Source of the DNA: Acanthochlamys bracteata | Lineage: Eukaryota > Streptophyta > Magnoliopsida > Pandanales > Velloziaceae | Length of the DNA: 64,000 nucleotides | NCBI GenBank assembly: GCA_019914995.1 | Contig: CM034142.1 | Coordinates: forward strand, 5,971,031 to 6,035,030 | Direction: 5' to 3' | Shown: positions 11,952 through 24,695 of the stretch, piece by piece | Numbering within the stretch: position 1 is the stretch's first letter | Layout: every line of letters begins with the position of its first letter | Translations under genes and position numbers: made by a program | The notes under the pieces: generated by a model | The model's database searches: none | What the model was told of the DNA's origin: nothing | Seen by the model: only the letters and a program-made list of their open reading frames with translations

Positions 11952-14900
11952 ATGGGAGTGGAGAAGAACGGCGCGTTCTTCTTCGATCTGATACAACGAG
12001 TCCGGTCGTGGTGGTTCAACGGAGTTCACGGGATGATAACCTCATCATTAACGCTCACCGGAGACTGCCGTTGCCGGAAGATAGCGTCAGCAGCTTCTCC
12101 TCCTTCACGGCAGTGCCCGTCCTGTGGCCAGGCTTTCTGCTCTAATTGCAGGCAGAGAGTGGATTCTTGCAGATTTTGTTCCAAGTCCCAGTTTGCTGTT
12201 CGGCCTTCTTCTTCGCTGCGATCTCCGTGGTAAAAGAATTGATCTCTGTTGCAAAAAAAATTAATAGAAAGGTGTTTCTTGTTTTAGTTCAGTTTTTAGG
12301 TGTGGCATGTGGGTATGAAGTTGTTGATGAGAAGTTAATCATTTTGTATTTTGTTAATCAGTTACGGGCAGTTATACAGTTTTTATTACCAGTAGTTTTT
12401 ATGTTGTAGTTCAGTTCATTGATGCAGTTAGTGGGTTGTTGACAGAATTATATTTGATTCTGCTGTAGGAGTGATGAAGAGGAAGGTTGCGAAGATTTGT
12501 TCTCCCGGAAGCAGTTTTTAAGCCCGATGAGTAGCGAGATTTCTCAAGATAATAATTCAGATATTGAGACAAGTAGTTTAAGCATTGGACAAGAGTTTTA
12601 CAGTTTTGTTTCAATGAATTCGAGTCCGCTGGATAGCCCTTGTAGAATTGGAGACAGCCCTGGGTCGGCAAAGTTTGATAAAGAACAGGTGGCTTTTGAG
12701 CGGAGTGAGAACAAATTGCCGGTTTCTCGAAGTAAGGAATCAGAGACTGCCAATCAGATATTGGATTTTCAGAACAATGATCTTATATGGTACCCTCCTC
12801 CGCCTGAGGATGAAGAAGATGATAGGGAGAATGTGTTCTGCGATGATGATGATGATGGTGAGGATGTTTTCTCAACTAGTAATTTTGGTGATAATGAATT
12901 CCCCGTGAGAGAGAAGCAGATTGATGCCCATAAGGAGCACCTAAGGGGCAAAGTTCAAGGCCATTTTAGAGCTCTAGTTTCCCAGTTACTGAAAGCAGAA
13001 CACATTCAGACAGGTGCTGAGAACACTGCTGGTTGGCTTGATATAGTGTCTTCCCTTGCATGGCAGGCTGCAAATTATGTGAGGCCAGATACAAGCAAAG
13101 GCGGTAGCATGGATCCTGGTTTTTATGTTAAGGTGAAGTGTGTACCCTCTGGCAGTCCAAGTGATAGGTATGGTTTCTTGCATAACAATCACTTATCCTT
13201 TCTCTTACATAATTCTCCAAGGTGACATGCAGCTTTTGATTGATTAGTATCATAATTCTTTGAGTGACCTTTATTTGCAGCACTCTTGTTAAAGGAGTGG
13301 TCTGTACAAAGAATGTGAAGCACAGACGGATGCTCTCACAACATAAAAACCCCCGGTTACTTATTCTTGGAGGTGCTTTGGAGTTTGAGAAAGATTCGAA
13401 TAGGCTGGCATCAATTAATACGGTCATTGAACAGGTTATTTAAATTGTATTGTATTTCATTTATGCTTATCAGGCTACTTCAGGTTGGTTGCTAATATAC
13501 AAGTCCTGCAGGAAAGTGATGAGCTAAAGAAGGCTGTTGCAAAGATCGAAGCTCATCGACCTAATGTTCTCCTTGTTGAGAAAACTGTTGCCTCTTATGC
13601 TCAAAAGTATCTTCTGGAAAAAGAAATTTCTCTAGTGTTGAACGTGAGGAGGCCACTTTTGGAGAGAATATCACGCTGTACTGGTGCTCATATTGTTCCG
13701 TCAATTGAAAATCTTTCATCAGCAAGATTAGGGCAATGTGAAATATTTCGTGTTGAGAAACTGCTTCATGAATTTTCATCTTGCAACAACTCAAACAAGA
13801 AGTCTGTTAAGACCTTAATGTTTTTCGAAGGCTGTCCAAGGCGTCTGGGCTGCACGGTAGTACAATAATTCTATATGCTTTTCGAATTTTTCCTTGTTCT
13901 TTGAGCACTTCCATGATTTCTTTTAATTTGAGTAGCATTACTGATTTGGATCAAGAGCAGTTACTTTGATATAGTCATTTGTCAGCTCATTTGATTATTT
14001 TTGAATCTACCAACATTTCTTGCTTTCAGTATTAGCCTTTTTGTATCTTGACAAAGTTTGAGCATCATTTCAGTGTCCTTTTTGTGAGACAGACCATTAG
14101 ACATAGTATAGAGACGGTGATATTAATCTTTTCTCATTCATGATTATCTAAATAAACCGAACTCAATTTAAATTTACTCACTGAATGTGTTAGGATGAAG
14201 AGCTATACGCTGTTATTGAAGAGAGAATGTCAGTAAGACTCCAACTCTTCAATTTTAAAAGTCATATTAAAAAAAAGGGAACTCCTTAAAAGATCAAACA
14301 TGCTGGTAAAACGGCAAGCACATTCTGATCCTCTTATTTTGATCTTTACAGCACCTAGTGGGTTTGTAAAGTCTGGATAGATAATTCACCTTTGTTTTTC
14401 TTTCTCATTTATTCATCTTACTATCTAGGGTGATGATGTTCTAGTGGGACTATCTATAAATTGAGAATTAATTGTCAAAGAAAATATTCTGCATACATAG
14501 TTAAAGATAGCATAATCTTGATTGTCTTGGTCTTTAAAAGTGGTTGAAAAGTTTTAGGTGTTTTGAGGTCCTAGGTGATGGTTGAATTTCTTCAGAGGTA
14601 GAGTTAAAACAACAAGGCAGTAAATTGTCTTGATTGGTGCCCAAAGTATCTTTCAACCTATTAGTTATTGTAGTATTTTGCTGTTAATATTAGGATGATT
14701 ATTTATAGTGACATTTAACCATTTACTAATGGGTACGTTCATGTGATGATGTAAAATTAGGAGTCCATTGATACATTTGTGCATAGACTTTGCACCATGA
14801 CTCATGATCATTGGTAAATCAGACATCTTAAGAGGAAAATATTTGGAATGGAACTGTTTGTACTGACCTTTGCTCTAAATGTGCATTGTATGGCTTATTA

Positions 14901-16294
14901 TTGCCATCTTGTTGAATGACTTGCTATTTTGTGTAGGTTCTTCTTAGGGGCTCTTGTATTGAAGAATTAAGAAAAGTTAAAGGTGTTGTTCAGTTGGCAA
15001 GCTTTGCGGCCTATCATCTATCACTAGAAACATCATTCCTTGCAGATGAGGGTGCATCATTTCCTAAAACATTGTCAAGTTCGTCATTGAACCTACCTGG
15101 GAGGTTGGAGCATATTGACAATAGCATCTTAGAATCATCAGATATCTCCATTACGAATTTGATCCGCAAAGATGAACATGAAAGCAGCATGCTTGCCGAA
15201 AACCTCCTTTCTCCAGAAATTGACAGTTTACTACAAACTGCAGATGGCTCAGATGTTAATGACCAACTGAAATACACAGATTTTAGTGAATACAGTTCGC
15301 TTGACTCCTACTTGCTGATAGATGCTTCTGGAGTTGATGGGGATCTCATTGAGTCACCTTTAGGGATTTCTCAGCTGCAGTCTGATAGGCCTAAATGCTT
15401 GGAACTTAGTAATTCTTCACATTTTTCGGGTAATTTGACAACAGAAAATGAGGAATACTCAGTTGCATCAAATGAAAAGGATGTTTCGAATGAATACTTC
15501 TCAACATCTGATCCTCAAAGCATCTTGGTTTCATTGTCCAGCAGTAACATCTTGAAAGGCACAGTTTGTGAACGGTCTCGACTTGTACGCATAAAATTTT
15601 ATGGTAGCTTTGACAAGCCTCTTGGACGATTCCTTCTTGATAACCTGTTTGATCAGGTATATTCATCAATCATGAAACAAGTATTATTCTAGTTGGCACA
15701 ATTCTTCTTATTCTGTCACTTTTGTCCCTGTTAACACTTTCTATTTTTGTTCTATCAGACATCTTGCTGTAGAGTCTGCAAAGGGCTTGAAGAAGCCCAT
15801 GTCCATTGTTACACCCATAGGCATGGCAGTCTGACCATTAGTGTTAAAAGGTTCTCTTTGGTAAAACTACCTGGTGAACAGGATGGAAGGATATGGATGT
15901 GGCACAGATGCCTAAAGTGTCAGCCTAAGGATGGAATTCCTCCTGCTGCACGTAGGGTGGTCATGTCTGATGCTGCATGGGGCCTTTCATTTGGAAAATT
16001 TTTGGAGCTTAGTTTCTCAGATAATGCAACTGCTAACCGTGTTGCTAGTTGCGGTCATTCGTTGCAGAAGGACTGTCTACGATTTTATGGGTATAGATCT
16101 GATTGGTTTTGTAATTACTACATTAGACTGTTGAGTGCACTTATCGACTCTTTATTTTCTTGACAGGTTTGGAAGCATGGTTGCCTTTTTCCGTTATTCT
16201 CCTGTGGACATTCTTTCAGTTCATTTACCTCCTCCTGCACTGGTTTTCAGTGACACATTTCAGCAGGAATGGATTAGAAAAGAGGCATCAGAAG

Positions 16295-16332
<38 letters not shown>

Positions 16333-19160
16333 TGCTCGCGCACACTTACACTTGTCTCTTCAAGATTTGACTATTCAGCTTATTTTGTTTGTGTGTGTGT
16401 GTAATGACTCTTCCTTGCCTTTGGCAGATTCTCCAGAAAATGGAAGTCCTTCACGGAGAGATATCGGATTTTCTGGACAGCATCGAACAGAAGATTGCTG
16501 CTTATTCAGATGAGGCTACGGAAGGAAGTATCCATGATCACATTTTGGGACTCAAAGTCGCTCTCAACAGTGAAAGCAATCGTTACTATGTAAGTACTTC
16601 GAGATTTCTAATTTACATGATATGCAATCATGCACGTGAGAACCTTATCCTAAGTAGTTCTTTCACTTCCTCCAACAATCACAGGTATTATGGGATGCTG
16701 CTCATAGCACGCAACCGTCTTTGGATATTTTGGAGATGAATCGTTTTAGGCGTTTCCTCCTTATTGATTCTTACATGTGGGAACACAAGCTCTATCAGCT
16801 ACAGGCAGTGGTCAACAGGAAAGATTTCACTTTTAGCTCCCTTCCACAACTCCCTGAATTGCCAACTGACATGAAGTATGGGGACTGGAGAGGTGAGTCA
16901 CAGCCTAAGCTTGGAGGTTTAGCAGAAGAAACATTTCCAATGTCCCCTGTAACGCCAAGAAAGTCTTTGTTGGCAAAGAAACATGAGGATCTTAGTCTTC
17001 AATTTCAAGAATATCAATCAAGCAGCACAATTGAAAGCGACTTGCCAACACAATCTCTATGGGGCTATGGTGGTCGAGCAAGCTTAGGTTCAGTTAGTGG
17101 CCATTGTTGTGGTGAGATCAATGCAGATGCAAGAGCTTCTGCTAGCAGTTCAGATTTTAGGAGCACACCGTTGCCTGGACCTAATCTGTCTGATAAAATT
17201 GACTCAGCATGGACTGGTACAGGGAATTTGCTGAGTTCTTTTGATCGAGGTGGTTCAAAAACTAGGTTGTGTGATGGTTTTCCTGTTAATCCAGGATTAG
17301 AGAAGTTGGTCTCTAGATCTAGAGCTTTGAGAAATGATTCGTTTGACTCGGCTCTCCATCATTCCAGAGTTTCACTGCTGCCTGCTTCAATTCATTTATC
17401 TTCTGTGAAGTCATTTGATGCCTCCACTGATTTTAAAAGCATGACTAAGAATGCGATTCCTAATATCCGCAGGCTATACTCAGAAAGGTCACCAAAAGCG
17501 ATGCAAAATTTGAATATATTGCTTACTCATAAACCTTTGTTTGTCTCATCGATATCTCAAATGCTAAGTGAAGGGGCTAGATTGCTAATACCGCAAACTG
17601 GCGTTGACAACTCTGTCATTGCAGTATATGAAGCAGAACCAACCACCATAATTTGCCATGCAATAACTTCACAAGAGTATTCAGACTTCATAACCAATGA
17701 CTCAAATAAGTTGGGGAGAAATCATTTGGATGACAATCCATCGGTGAGTTGCAGGTCTGGTGAGCTGGAGACTGTTGGAGGGAGCCATCATGTAGAAATT
17801 AAAGATCCTCATCTTGAAATTTCCTTTGATGATGACCTATCAATTCCACCAGACAAAGTGAGGTTCTCTGTAACTTGCTATTTCGCAAAGCAGTTTGACG
17901 TTCTTCGAAAGAAGTGCTGCCCAAATCAAGTGGATGTTATACGTTCGCTGATCCGCTGCAGGCAATGGAATGCTCAAGGTGGCAAAAGCAATGTATATTT
18001 TGCCAAGTCCTTTGATGAGAGATTTATCATAAAGCAGGTCCAGAAAACAGAATTGGAGTCTTTCGAGGAATTTGCTCCTGAATATTTTAAATATCTAAGT
18101 GATTCAATTAATTCAGGAAGTCCAACATGCTTGGCTAAAGTTCTGGGTATTTATCAGGTTGGTTCATGTTGTTAGATTGACCTTTATAAATCTTGTTTGG
18201 TCTTTCAAAGAATCTAATCACATTATATTATAGGTGACTGTTAAGCACTTGAAGGGTGGAAAAGACACAAAGATGGATTTGATGGTGATGGAAAATCTCT
18301 TCTTCGAAAGGAATATTTCAAGAGTTTATGATCTCAAAGGATCCTCGCGGTCACGTTATAACCCTGATACTACTGGTGACAACAAAGTCCTTCTGGATCT
18401 TAATCTGTTGGAAGATCTTCGGACGAAGCCAATATTTCTTGGAAGCAAGGCTAAGCGTATATTGGAACGAGCTGTTTGGAATGATACATCTTTCCTTGCG
18501 GTATGGATTCTTTTCAACTAAAATATAATCTCTGTTTCTTCATGTTTTTTTTCAGTAGAAAATAATAGTCAAGTTGATCAAATCCTTTTTATAAGTGTGC
18601 GTTTTATTGGAAGTCTCCAGTACATTATGTTTCTGTAAGATGTTAACTTTTTCTCTATTCTTTTATATTTTATTATATTCTTTTTATTGTTCTATTAGTG
18701 CACTGAATAGTCAATCTGAGTATGCATATATTTCTTCAGCAGTATGACTTGATTTTTATGATGATGGTATTGATGAATCATCTTGGTTATTTGTATGTAG
18801 CCCAGAGACGCCTCTTTGATTGATATATAAGCTAGCTTTTTTCTCAATTAGTGAACACTACAAGCATTCATAAATATCGATGTGACTGATGTGTATCTTT
18901 TACAGTCTATTGCTGTCATGGACTACTCATTGCTGGTTGGTATTGATGAAGAGAACAAGGAGCTTGTTATTGGAATTATTGATTTCATGCGGCAATATAC
19001 ATGGGACAAACACTTAGAGACATGGGTGAAGGCATCAGGCATTCTTGGGGGTCCGAAAAATGTCTCCCCGACAGTTATTTCTCCGATGCAGTACAAGAGA
19101 AGGTTCAGGAAAGCTATGTCAAGCTATTTCCCTACCGTGCCAGATCAATGGACTTGTTGA
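11952..19160 (+). CDS. FAB1: 1-phosphatidylinositol-3-phosphate 5-kinase, FAB1C/D type
   Basis: This enzyme phosphorylates PI3P to PI(3,5)P2 on endosomal and vacuolar membranes. The coding exons are 11952-12229, 12469-13167, 13281-13434, 13512-13856, 14937-15656, 15759-16090, 16167-16293, 16428-16589, 16685-18157, 18234-18500 and 18906-19160, giving about 1603 aa with every phase matching. The N-terminus (DLIQRVRSWW, then a CPSCGQAFCSNC cluster) has only a short Cys cluster in place of a full FYVE finger, as in Arabidopsis FAB1C/D. A chaperonin (CCT)-like domain covers about residues 380-600 (HRPNVLLVEKTVASYAQKYL). A conserved Cys/His region follows at about 733-845 (CCRVCKGLEEAHVHCYTHRH). 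The C-terminal PIP-kinase domain starts near 1300: FIIKQ carries the ATP lysine, with DLKGSSRSRYNPD, MDYSLLVGID and GIIDFMRQYTWDKH. A long acidic Ser-rich linker is encoded by exon 2. No break is seen. Whether it is FAB1C or FAB1D is not settled. Confidence 0.93.
16298..16327. repeat. CT/TC microsatellite in intron 7 of the kinase gene
   Basis: About 14 TC units directly after the 5' splice site of intron 7 (donor at 16294). A second dinucleotide run, GT, lies at 16387-16402 in the same short intron, near its 3' end. Confidence 0.9.
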
Positions 19161-19239
19161 TTCGTTCACCCTCTTCCAAATTCCTTATAACCTTTTATAA
19201 GGATATCCAGGGGTGATACACTCGTATGATAGGATAGGT

Positions 19240-21290
19240 AGATAGAAGTAGATATAGAGATGATATCGGATGTCTTCATTCAATTTTTCATAGACTACAT
19301 TGATTCATTGTAGATTATCAGAATGAACAAATGGCATTCAGAAATGGTCGACAATGTTGTCTGCTGAGGGCTTTCATATTTGCTGTTATACGTTCTAATT
19401 TGGAGGCCTAAAAACAAGATAGTAGTGTGCAATTTCTGGCCTTCTCTAGGGATTCTTGGGATATGTTACTAACCCTTGAACAGTTGAACATTATAGGCTT
19501 CTGTTTCTCCAAGTTTCGGTCCACATGTATTCCACATGTATCTCCTCTTGCTGATTTGTGATCTATTTTTTGTGTTGAGCTACTTCCAACTACATTGTTA
19601 ACCGAAATGCATAGTTTTATCACGACTACACCATATGAGACGCATTGGTTCGATGACACTAAGCGCGTGTTCTTTTCACTCTTACCATTTATTTTTTATT
19701 TTACCGAAAAATCACTTCTAATTTACTTTTAGTTACATAAAAGAACGCAAAAGATTATTTTCATATAAAAGTATATAAAAGCTAAGTTCACTTTTAATTG
19801 TACTATTTATAGTAATTTATTGTAACTCATTTTCACATTATAAAATACACCCTATATGCATCTCTAATATAGTAAAACTAAATTCTAATTTTATTTGTAA
19901 CAATATTCTCATGTTACAATTTTACTATTTAGAGACCGCATGTTCTGAAAAATACTTTTCAATTTTTACTGTTTATATTTTTTAATAAATTTTTTATAAT
20001 ATAATACAAAAATTTATTTAAAAAATTAAAAAATTCTAAATTGTAAGATCTTATTAGTGCTTATTTTTATTATTTTTTTAAAATAAAAAAATAAAATTAT
20101 TTTTTGAAACAAAATAAAAAATATCTTTTATTTTAAAAAAATATATTTTAAAAATACTTCTCAAATCCCCTTAATTAGAAATTTGTTCTAACCGAAAATA
20201 GGTGGAGTTCTTCGAATCCTGGTCATGGATTTAACTTCAAAATTTATTGAAAACGCTTACCAATAATGGTATCGAAGCTCAATAGATCTTTGTTAGTTAA
20301 TTTGCTTGATTGTTTGTGTTTGTGTTTGTTCCTTTGTTTATCTTTTAGGACAGATTAGTGTTTCTTATTGGTTGATTTCAGGATGAAGTGTAGTGTTAGT
20401 TTAGTGTTCATTTAGTTAAATGAAGTTTAGTGTTGCATAATCTTAAGGTCTTTTTGAATACGTGAATAATAAATCTGAGTAAGAAAGAGTAAGAATAATG
20501 TAAAAAAAGGTAATATAAAATAAGAGTAATTATTTACTCTCTTTTTTTTTAAATTATATTAGCAAGAGTGACGAAGAATAAATAATTATTTTTATTTGAT
20601 TAGAAGAATAAAATAAAAAAAAATAAAATGATTTTTCGTAAAAAGTCTAAAATGATTTTTTTGATTTGAAAATTTTGAAAACTTTATATTCATATTGAGT
20701 AGAGTATAGTGAAAAGAAAAGATTAATTTTAATACTTTTCTCGATTAAATATGGATAGTCGTTTGGTTAGATTAAAAATTAAACAAAATTATTTAATGTA
20801 GGAATAGGGATTGTGGTATGCTGACAAAAAATTAGGGCGAGGAGGCAGAGGCAAAATGAGGCGCGGCGTAAGCAATGCAGGCACGAAGAGAGGTGAGGCG
20901 CGTGCGATGCAGGTGAGCGGCGGATGAGAGATGGAGAGAAAAACACAAAACAATATGGTACATACTAAAAAAAAACTTGAGGGTAATATGAGAAACCTAA
21001 AAATTTCAACACATACAAAATTACTCTAACTCTTGATTATATTTCACATTAGATTGTAACTAATTATTCTCCATATAAGAGTAATGGAGCATAAAATACT
21101 CTCCGTTAATCTTATAAAATTATTGCCAAATAGGAGTAATAAAAAGTAATTGATTCTATTATTATTATCTATTATTTTTATGTACTATCAACTTAAACAC
21201 ACTGTTAGAGTACACAAAAATAACAAATTAAGTATTTATTTACTTGAATAGGGGCAACCGTATGAATTTGTTCTATTCCGTTCGATTACA
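19240..21290. other. Intergenic region downstream of the kinase gene
   Basis: This starts with the probable 3' untranslated region of the kinase gene (to about 19660). An AT-rich family-A-like block follows (about 19945-20170). Next comes a stretch with repeated 'gagtaa' words (20455-21180) whose outer parts, 'tttttgaatacgtgaataat' and 'attatttttatgtactatca', may belong to another small element. No gene is supported. Confidence 0.5.
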
Positions 21291-21299
21291 TATTAGATT

Positions 21300-22065
21300 C
21301 ACTAATAAATTTAATCTCTCTAAAATTTTTTGCCACCATCCTGGCTAAGTTACTTTTAGTATATCCTTCTTCTCCTAAAATATTTTATTAGAATCGCATC
21401 ACTTTATATACAACAGATATCTTTAGATCTGTACAAAATATATCCAAACCACTTAAGCATATCTTTCCTTAAGTTGTCTTCGATTGACATGACAGTTGCT
21501 TATTGGTACATATTCTCATTTCATATTTTATTTATTTTTTAAATTTCGACGCATCTATTTTAAAATCTTTATTTTTGCTACATTTATCTTATGTATATTT
21601 TGACATTTGATAGCCAGCATTTACTATCATACAATATTATATAAAATTGTTGTTCACCAAATTTGATCTTTTCTTAAAGAAATTTTCTTATATACAAAAA
21701 ACTTTCGAAAATAATTGTCATTTCAACAATTCTGTTTTAATCCTCTCCATAACATCTTTTTCATTTCTGCCGCTTTATAAGTAAATTCAACCTAAATATT
21801 TAAAACTATCACTTTGCGTACAGTGTAATCATCTAAAGCAATAATAGATTTTGTTATCATTTTTATGTTTATAAAATGATAAGTATTTATTATATCTTGG
21901 TTCTACTTAATTTACCACATTTTGAATTAACATACTCTTCCAAGATTTTAATTTAGCATTTAGTCTATTCTTTATCTTGTTACTAAAAATATGTTATTAG
22001 CAATGCACACTATGGTACTTCATTGTAAATATGTCGAATGAGTTCATCCATTAATAGGTAAGAAA
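21300..22065 (-). mobile_element. Decayed L1-type LINE, 3' part of reverse transcriptase
   Basis: Minus-strand translation gives L1 reverse-transcriptase words in the correct order but with stops. DELIRHIYNEVP (about 22045) comes just before the degraded FADD catalytic region. FKYLG and KDVMERIKTELLK follow further on, then LSGLDIF, and NILGEEGYTKSNLARMVAKN near 21310-21370. Order and spacing match the RT C-terminal part of plant L1 retrotransposons. Many stops and shifts mean it is long dead. The 5' part and a poly-A tail are not visible. Confidence 0.6.
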
Positions 22066-22206
22066 TTAAAGCCGAACCTTGAATATAAACTTATTACTCT
22101 CTATTACTACCACCATATTACAATGTACTTGAGTGACTATTTTATTATACATATTCTTCATATATATATATATAGTTGGAAGGAATATAAGCACTTTTTT
22201 TTCTAA

Positions 22207-22560
22207 TGGCACTTTTGTATACTCCATCGCCATTTTTAACCGTAGAGACTTTCAATTCTATCATTGCATTTGGATATGAAGAATTATGAGTCAGTATTAT
22301 GTTGAAAAATTTTTAACTTAATCAGATCACGAATCGACCTCAATCTATCAACTTGATTAGGATGACACAGCTATTAAAACTTGACAAATATATATATGTT
22401 CATTTTGTGTCTTCTTAATCAAGTGACTGGATAAAGATCGATTTTTTGATCCGATTGAGCTAAAATTTTATAAACATACTACCGGCTTATAATTCTTCAT
22501 ATATAACGATAATGATTGAATTTGAAAATCTCCACGACTAAAAATAGCTATAGAGTGCGC
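22207..22560. mobile_element. Foldback element with ~155-bp arms
   Basis: Left arm about 22207-22366 and right arm about 22402-22560 are inverted copies. Each contains, from outside to centre, 'gaagaattat(g/a)ag', a 'taatc(a/g)gatca' word, a 'tcgacct'/'tcgatct' word and 'cttgatta'. The loop is about 35 bp with a short TA run. A third, single-arm copy lies directly downstream at about 22605-22756. The same core is found in intron 3 of the aldolase-fusion gene (52840-53690), so this is a dispersed family. Confidence 0.75.
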
Positions 22561-22604
22561 GGAAGAGCCTTGAGAAAAAGGAGAGATAGAGACATCTATT
22601 CTTA

Positions 22605-22756
22605 TGGCACAATGGAGCACCGTTCTACTTACAATGCTTTAAATTTAATCTTAACAGTTGCATATGAAGAACTATTAATTAGGATCCTTACGCCAAAATT
22701 TAAACTTAATCGGATTAAAAATCGAACTCTATCTGTTCACTTGATCAAGGTGACAA
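22605..22756. repeat. Single-arm copy of the foldback family
   Basis: Shares 'gcatatgaagaactattaat', 'cttaatcggattaaaaatcg' and 'cacttgatcaaggtgac' with the left arm of the adjacent foldback element. Only one arm is present, so it is a fragment or the product of unequal exchange. Confidence 0.6.
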
Positions 22757-22789
22757 AAAAAGAATTTAGAAACATATACTACTACTAAT

Positions 22790-24600
22790 ATAAATAATAT
22801 AAAAATTTATCTTTTATTAAATAATTTTTATTTTAATTTAATTTTTTAAATAATTTTCTAAAAAATCAGTGTTTAGTGAGTTTACCCTCTAGATAAATAC
22901 GGCCTAAACATCAATGAAATTCATGGTCTCAAATAATATCTAAAGAAACAATCTCAAGCGTTGATTTCCATTTCCACTTCGCCACTTCCGGACCCCCGAG
23001 GTGGGAATTCAAAAAATATTTTCCCTCCTTTCCCTGGAATTCAAAAGCTTTCATCAAAACCTAGGAAATAAATATTTGCAAGCACGGTACTGAAAGACTA
23101 TTAGTCACAAAAGCAACCCCTAAAAGTTTTAATCAGCAGTAGGAGTTAATAAAATTCTTGCAAACAAACAAGAATGCGCTGCCCCTATGAATCTAGGTTC
23201 TTGAGAATGGTGGCTGGTTATTGCGAAAAGTAAATTTCATTGGGAGATTGAAGTTGAGATCATTATTATTTTGCCGGGACTTTATTGCAAAAACAAAAAC
23301 TTCGAAGTCTACATTGTATTTTCAAAATTTGAATTATATTATTTCAAGTATTTCATTATTACTTTAACTAAAATTCTGCTGTTATATCAAATTTATTTTT
23401 AAATTTTATTAACTTATTTTAATTATTATTTTTAACTGTAATTTTATCAAATTTTATTAATTAATTCGCTTTTCAAAAATTTGTTTGTATATAATTAAAA
23501 ACACGTCCTCACGTTAAGCAATAAAACTGCTCTTTTATTTAATTATTAGTGAAACGGGAATCGGGAAACAAAGCAGTGAAAAAACAAAAGCCTTCATTCA
23601 ATTCAAACCCATTCAATTTCAATTTTTGAATTTCAAAAACACACAAGACCCCATACAGGAAATGACGGAAACACCCTTAAGGATATTCTCTTATGCCGTT
23701 GGTATTATGCGTGAATGGGAGAATTTATAAGGATGATTACGGAATACGGAAACTGAAAGCAGAAAAAAGACGAAAACAGAGTGCTCTAAATTTTCTCTAC
23801 TAGTAGGTGTTGGAGTTTTGTACAAGTCATCGATCCGTGGGAGATTGCTCAGCGCCCACTCACTAGTTTCCTGAGCTCTGAGGCAATCCTAGCCGTTGGT
23901 TTTACACTCTAACGAAAGTAACAAGTTTCTTCTTCAGATGCTTCAATCCATCACAGTCTACGAACAGAAAACCACTACAAAATGGACGCGTAGCACGCCT
24001 TAGTGGGTCCCTCTATCTCAACAGTTGTTTTTTGCAATTTGGGCCGTTCGATCTGATCAAACCGTGCTGAGTATTTCATGTCAATGTATAGATACTCTTT
24101 CGCATGCAAAACTTCTCTTTATCTTGCTCTTACTCAATTCATTTCCGCAGAACGTAAAACACTAACTTCAACAACTCATATACAACTAAAGTTGGTTTCA
24201 AATTTGGAATCTGTTGTAATTGGTCAAAGTGTGTGTATGGTGTTTGCGAATGAACAGGTGATGTACTTACGATCTCTCCTCAATCTCCGAGTTTATCTTT
24301 TATTTGTTTAAAATTTTCCGATCTCTCAACTTTTTTATTACTTTTTTAATTTTTTTAAAAAAAAAGATATGTTTTATTATAATAGTTTATAATGTATTAG
24401 TAGTTCACTGCTTTGGTTTGCTTCTCTTTCTCTTTGACCACCCTTCCCTTTCTCTTCTGCTTTCTCATCTCATCAGCTCAAAACATTTTTTAAATCTCTT
24501 TGCATTTTCAATTCGATCAAAAACAAAAGCTCCCCTTAAAAAAAAAAAAAGATAAAGAAATTAAAGAAGAAGAAGAAAACCCACCAAACGAAAGTAAACA
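22790..24600. other. Intergenic region and upstream region of the HMGA gene
   Basis: No gene is supported. About 22,800-23,500 is AT-rich. From about 24,410 to 24,690 the DNA becomes rich in CT and TTC runs, typical of a plant 5' leader, leading to the start codon of the HMGA-type gene. ATG-started frames here (for example 24078-24311) carry no recognisable features. Confidence 0.5.
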
Positions 24601-24695
24601 AGCAAAGCTTCTTCACTCACTCTCTCTTTCTCTTTCACTATTATCTCTTTGGGTTTCATTCAATCGCTTTCTGTAAGACAAAGTTGTCTGCGGCC

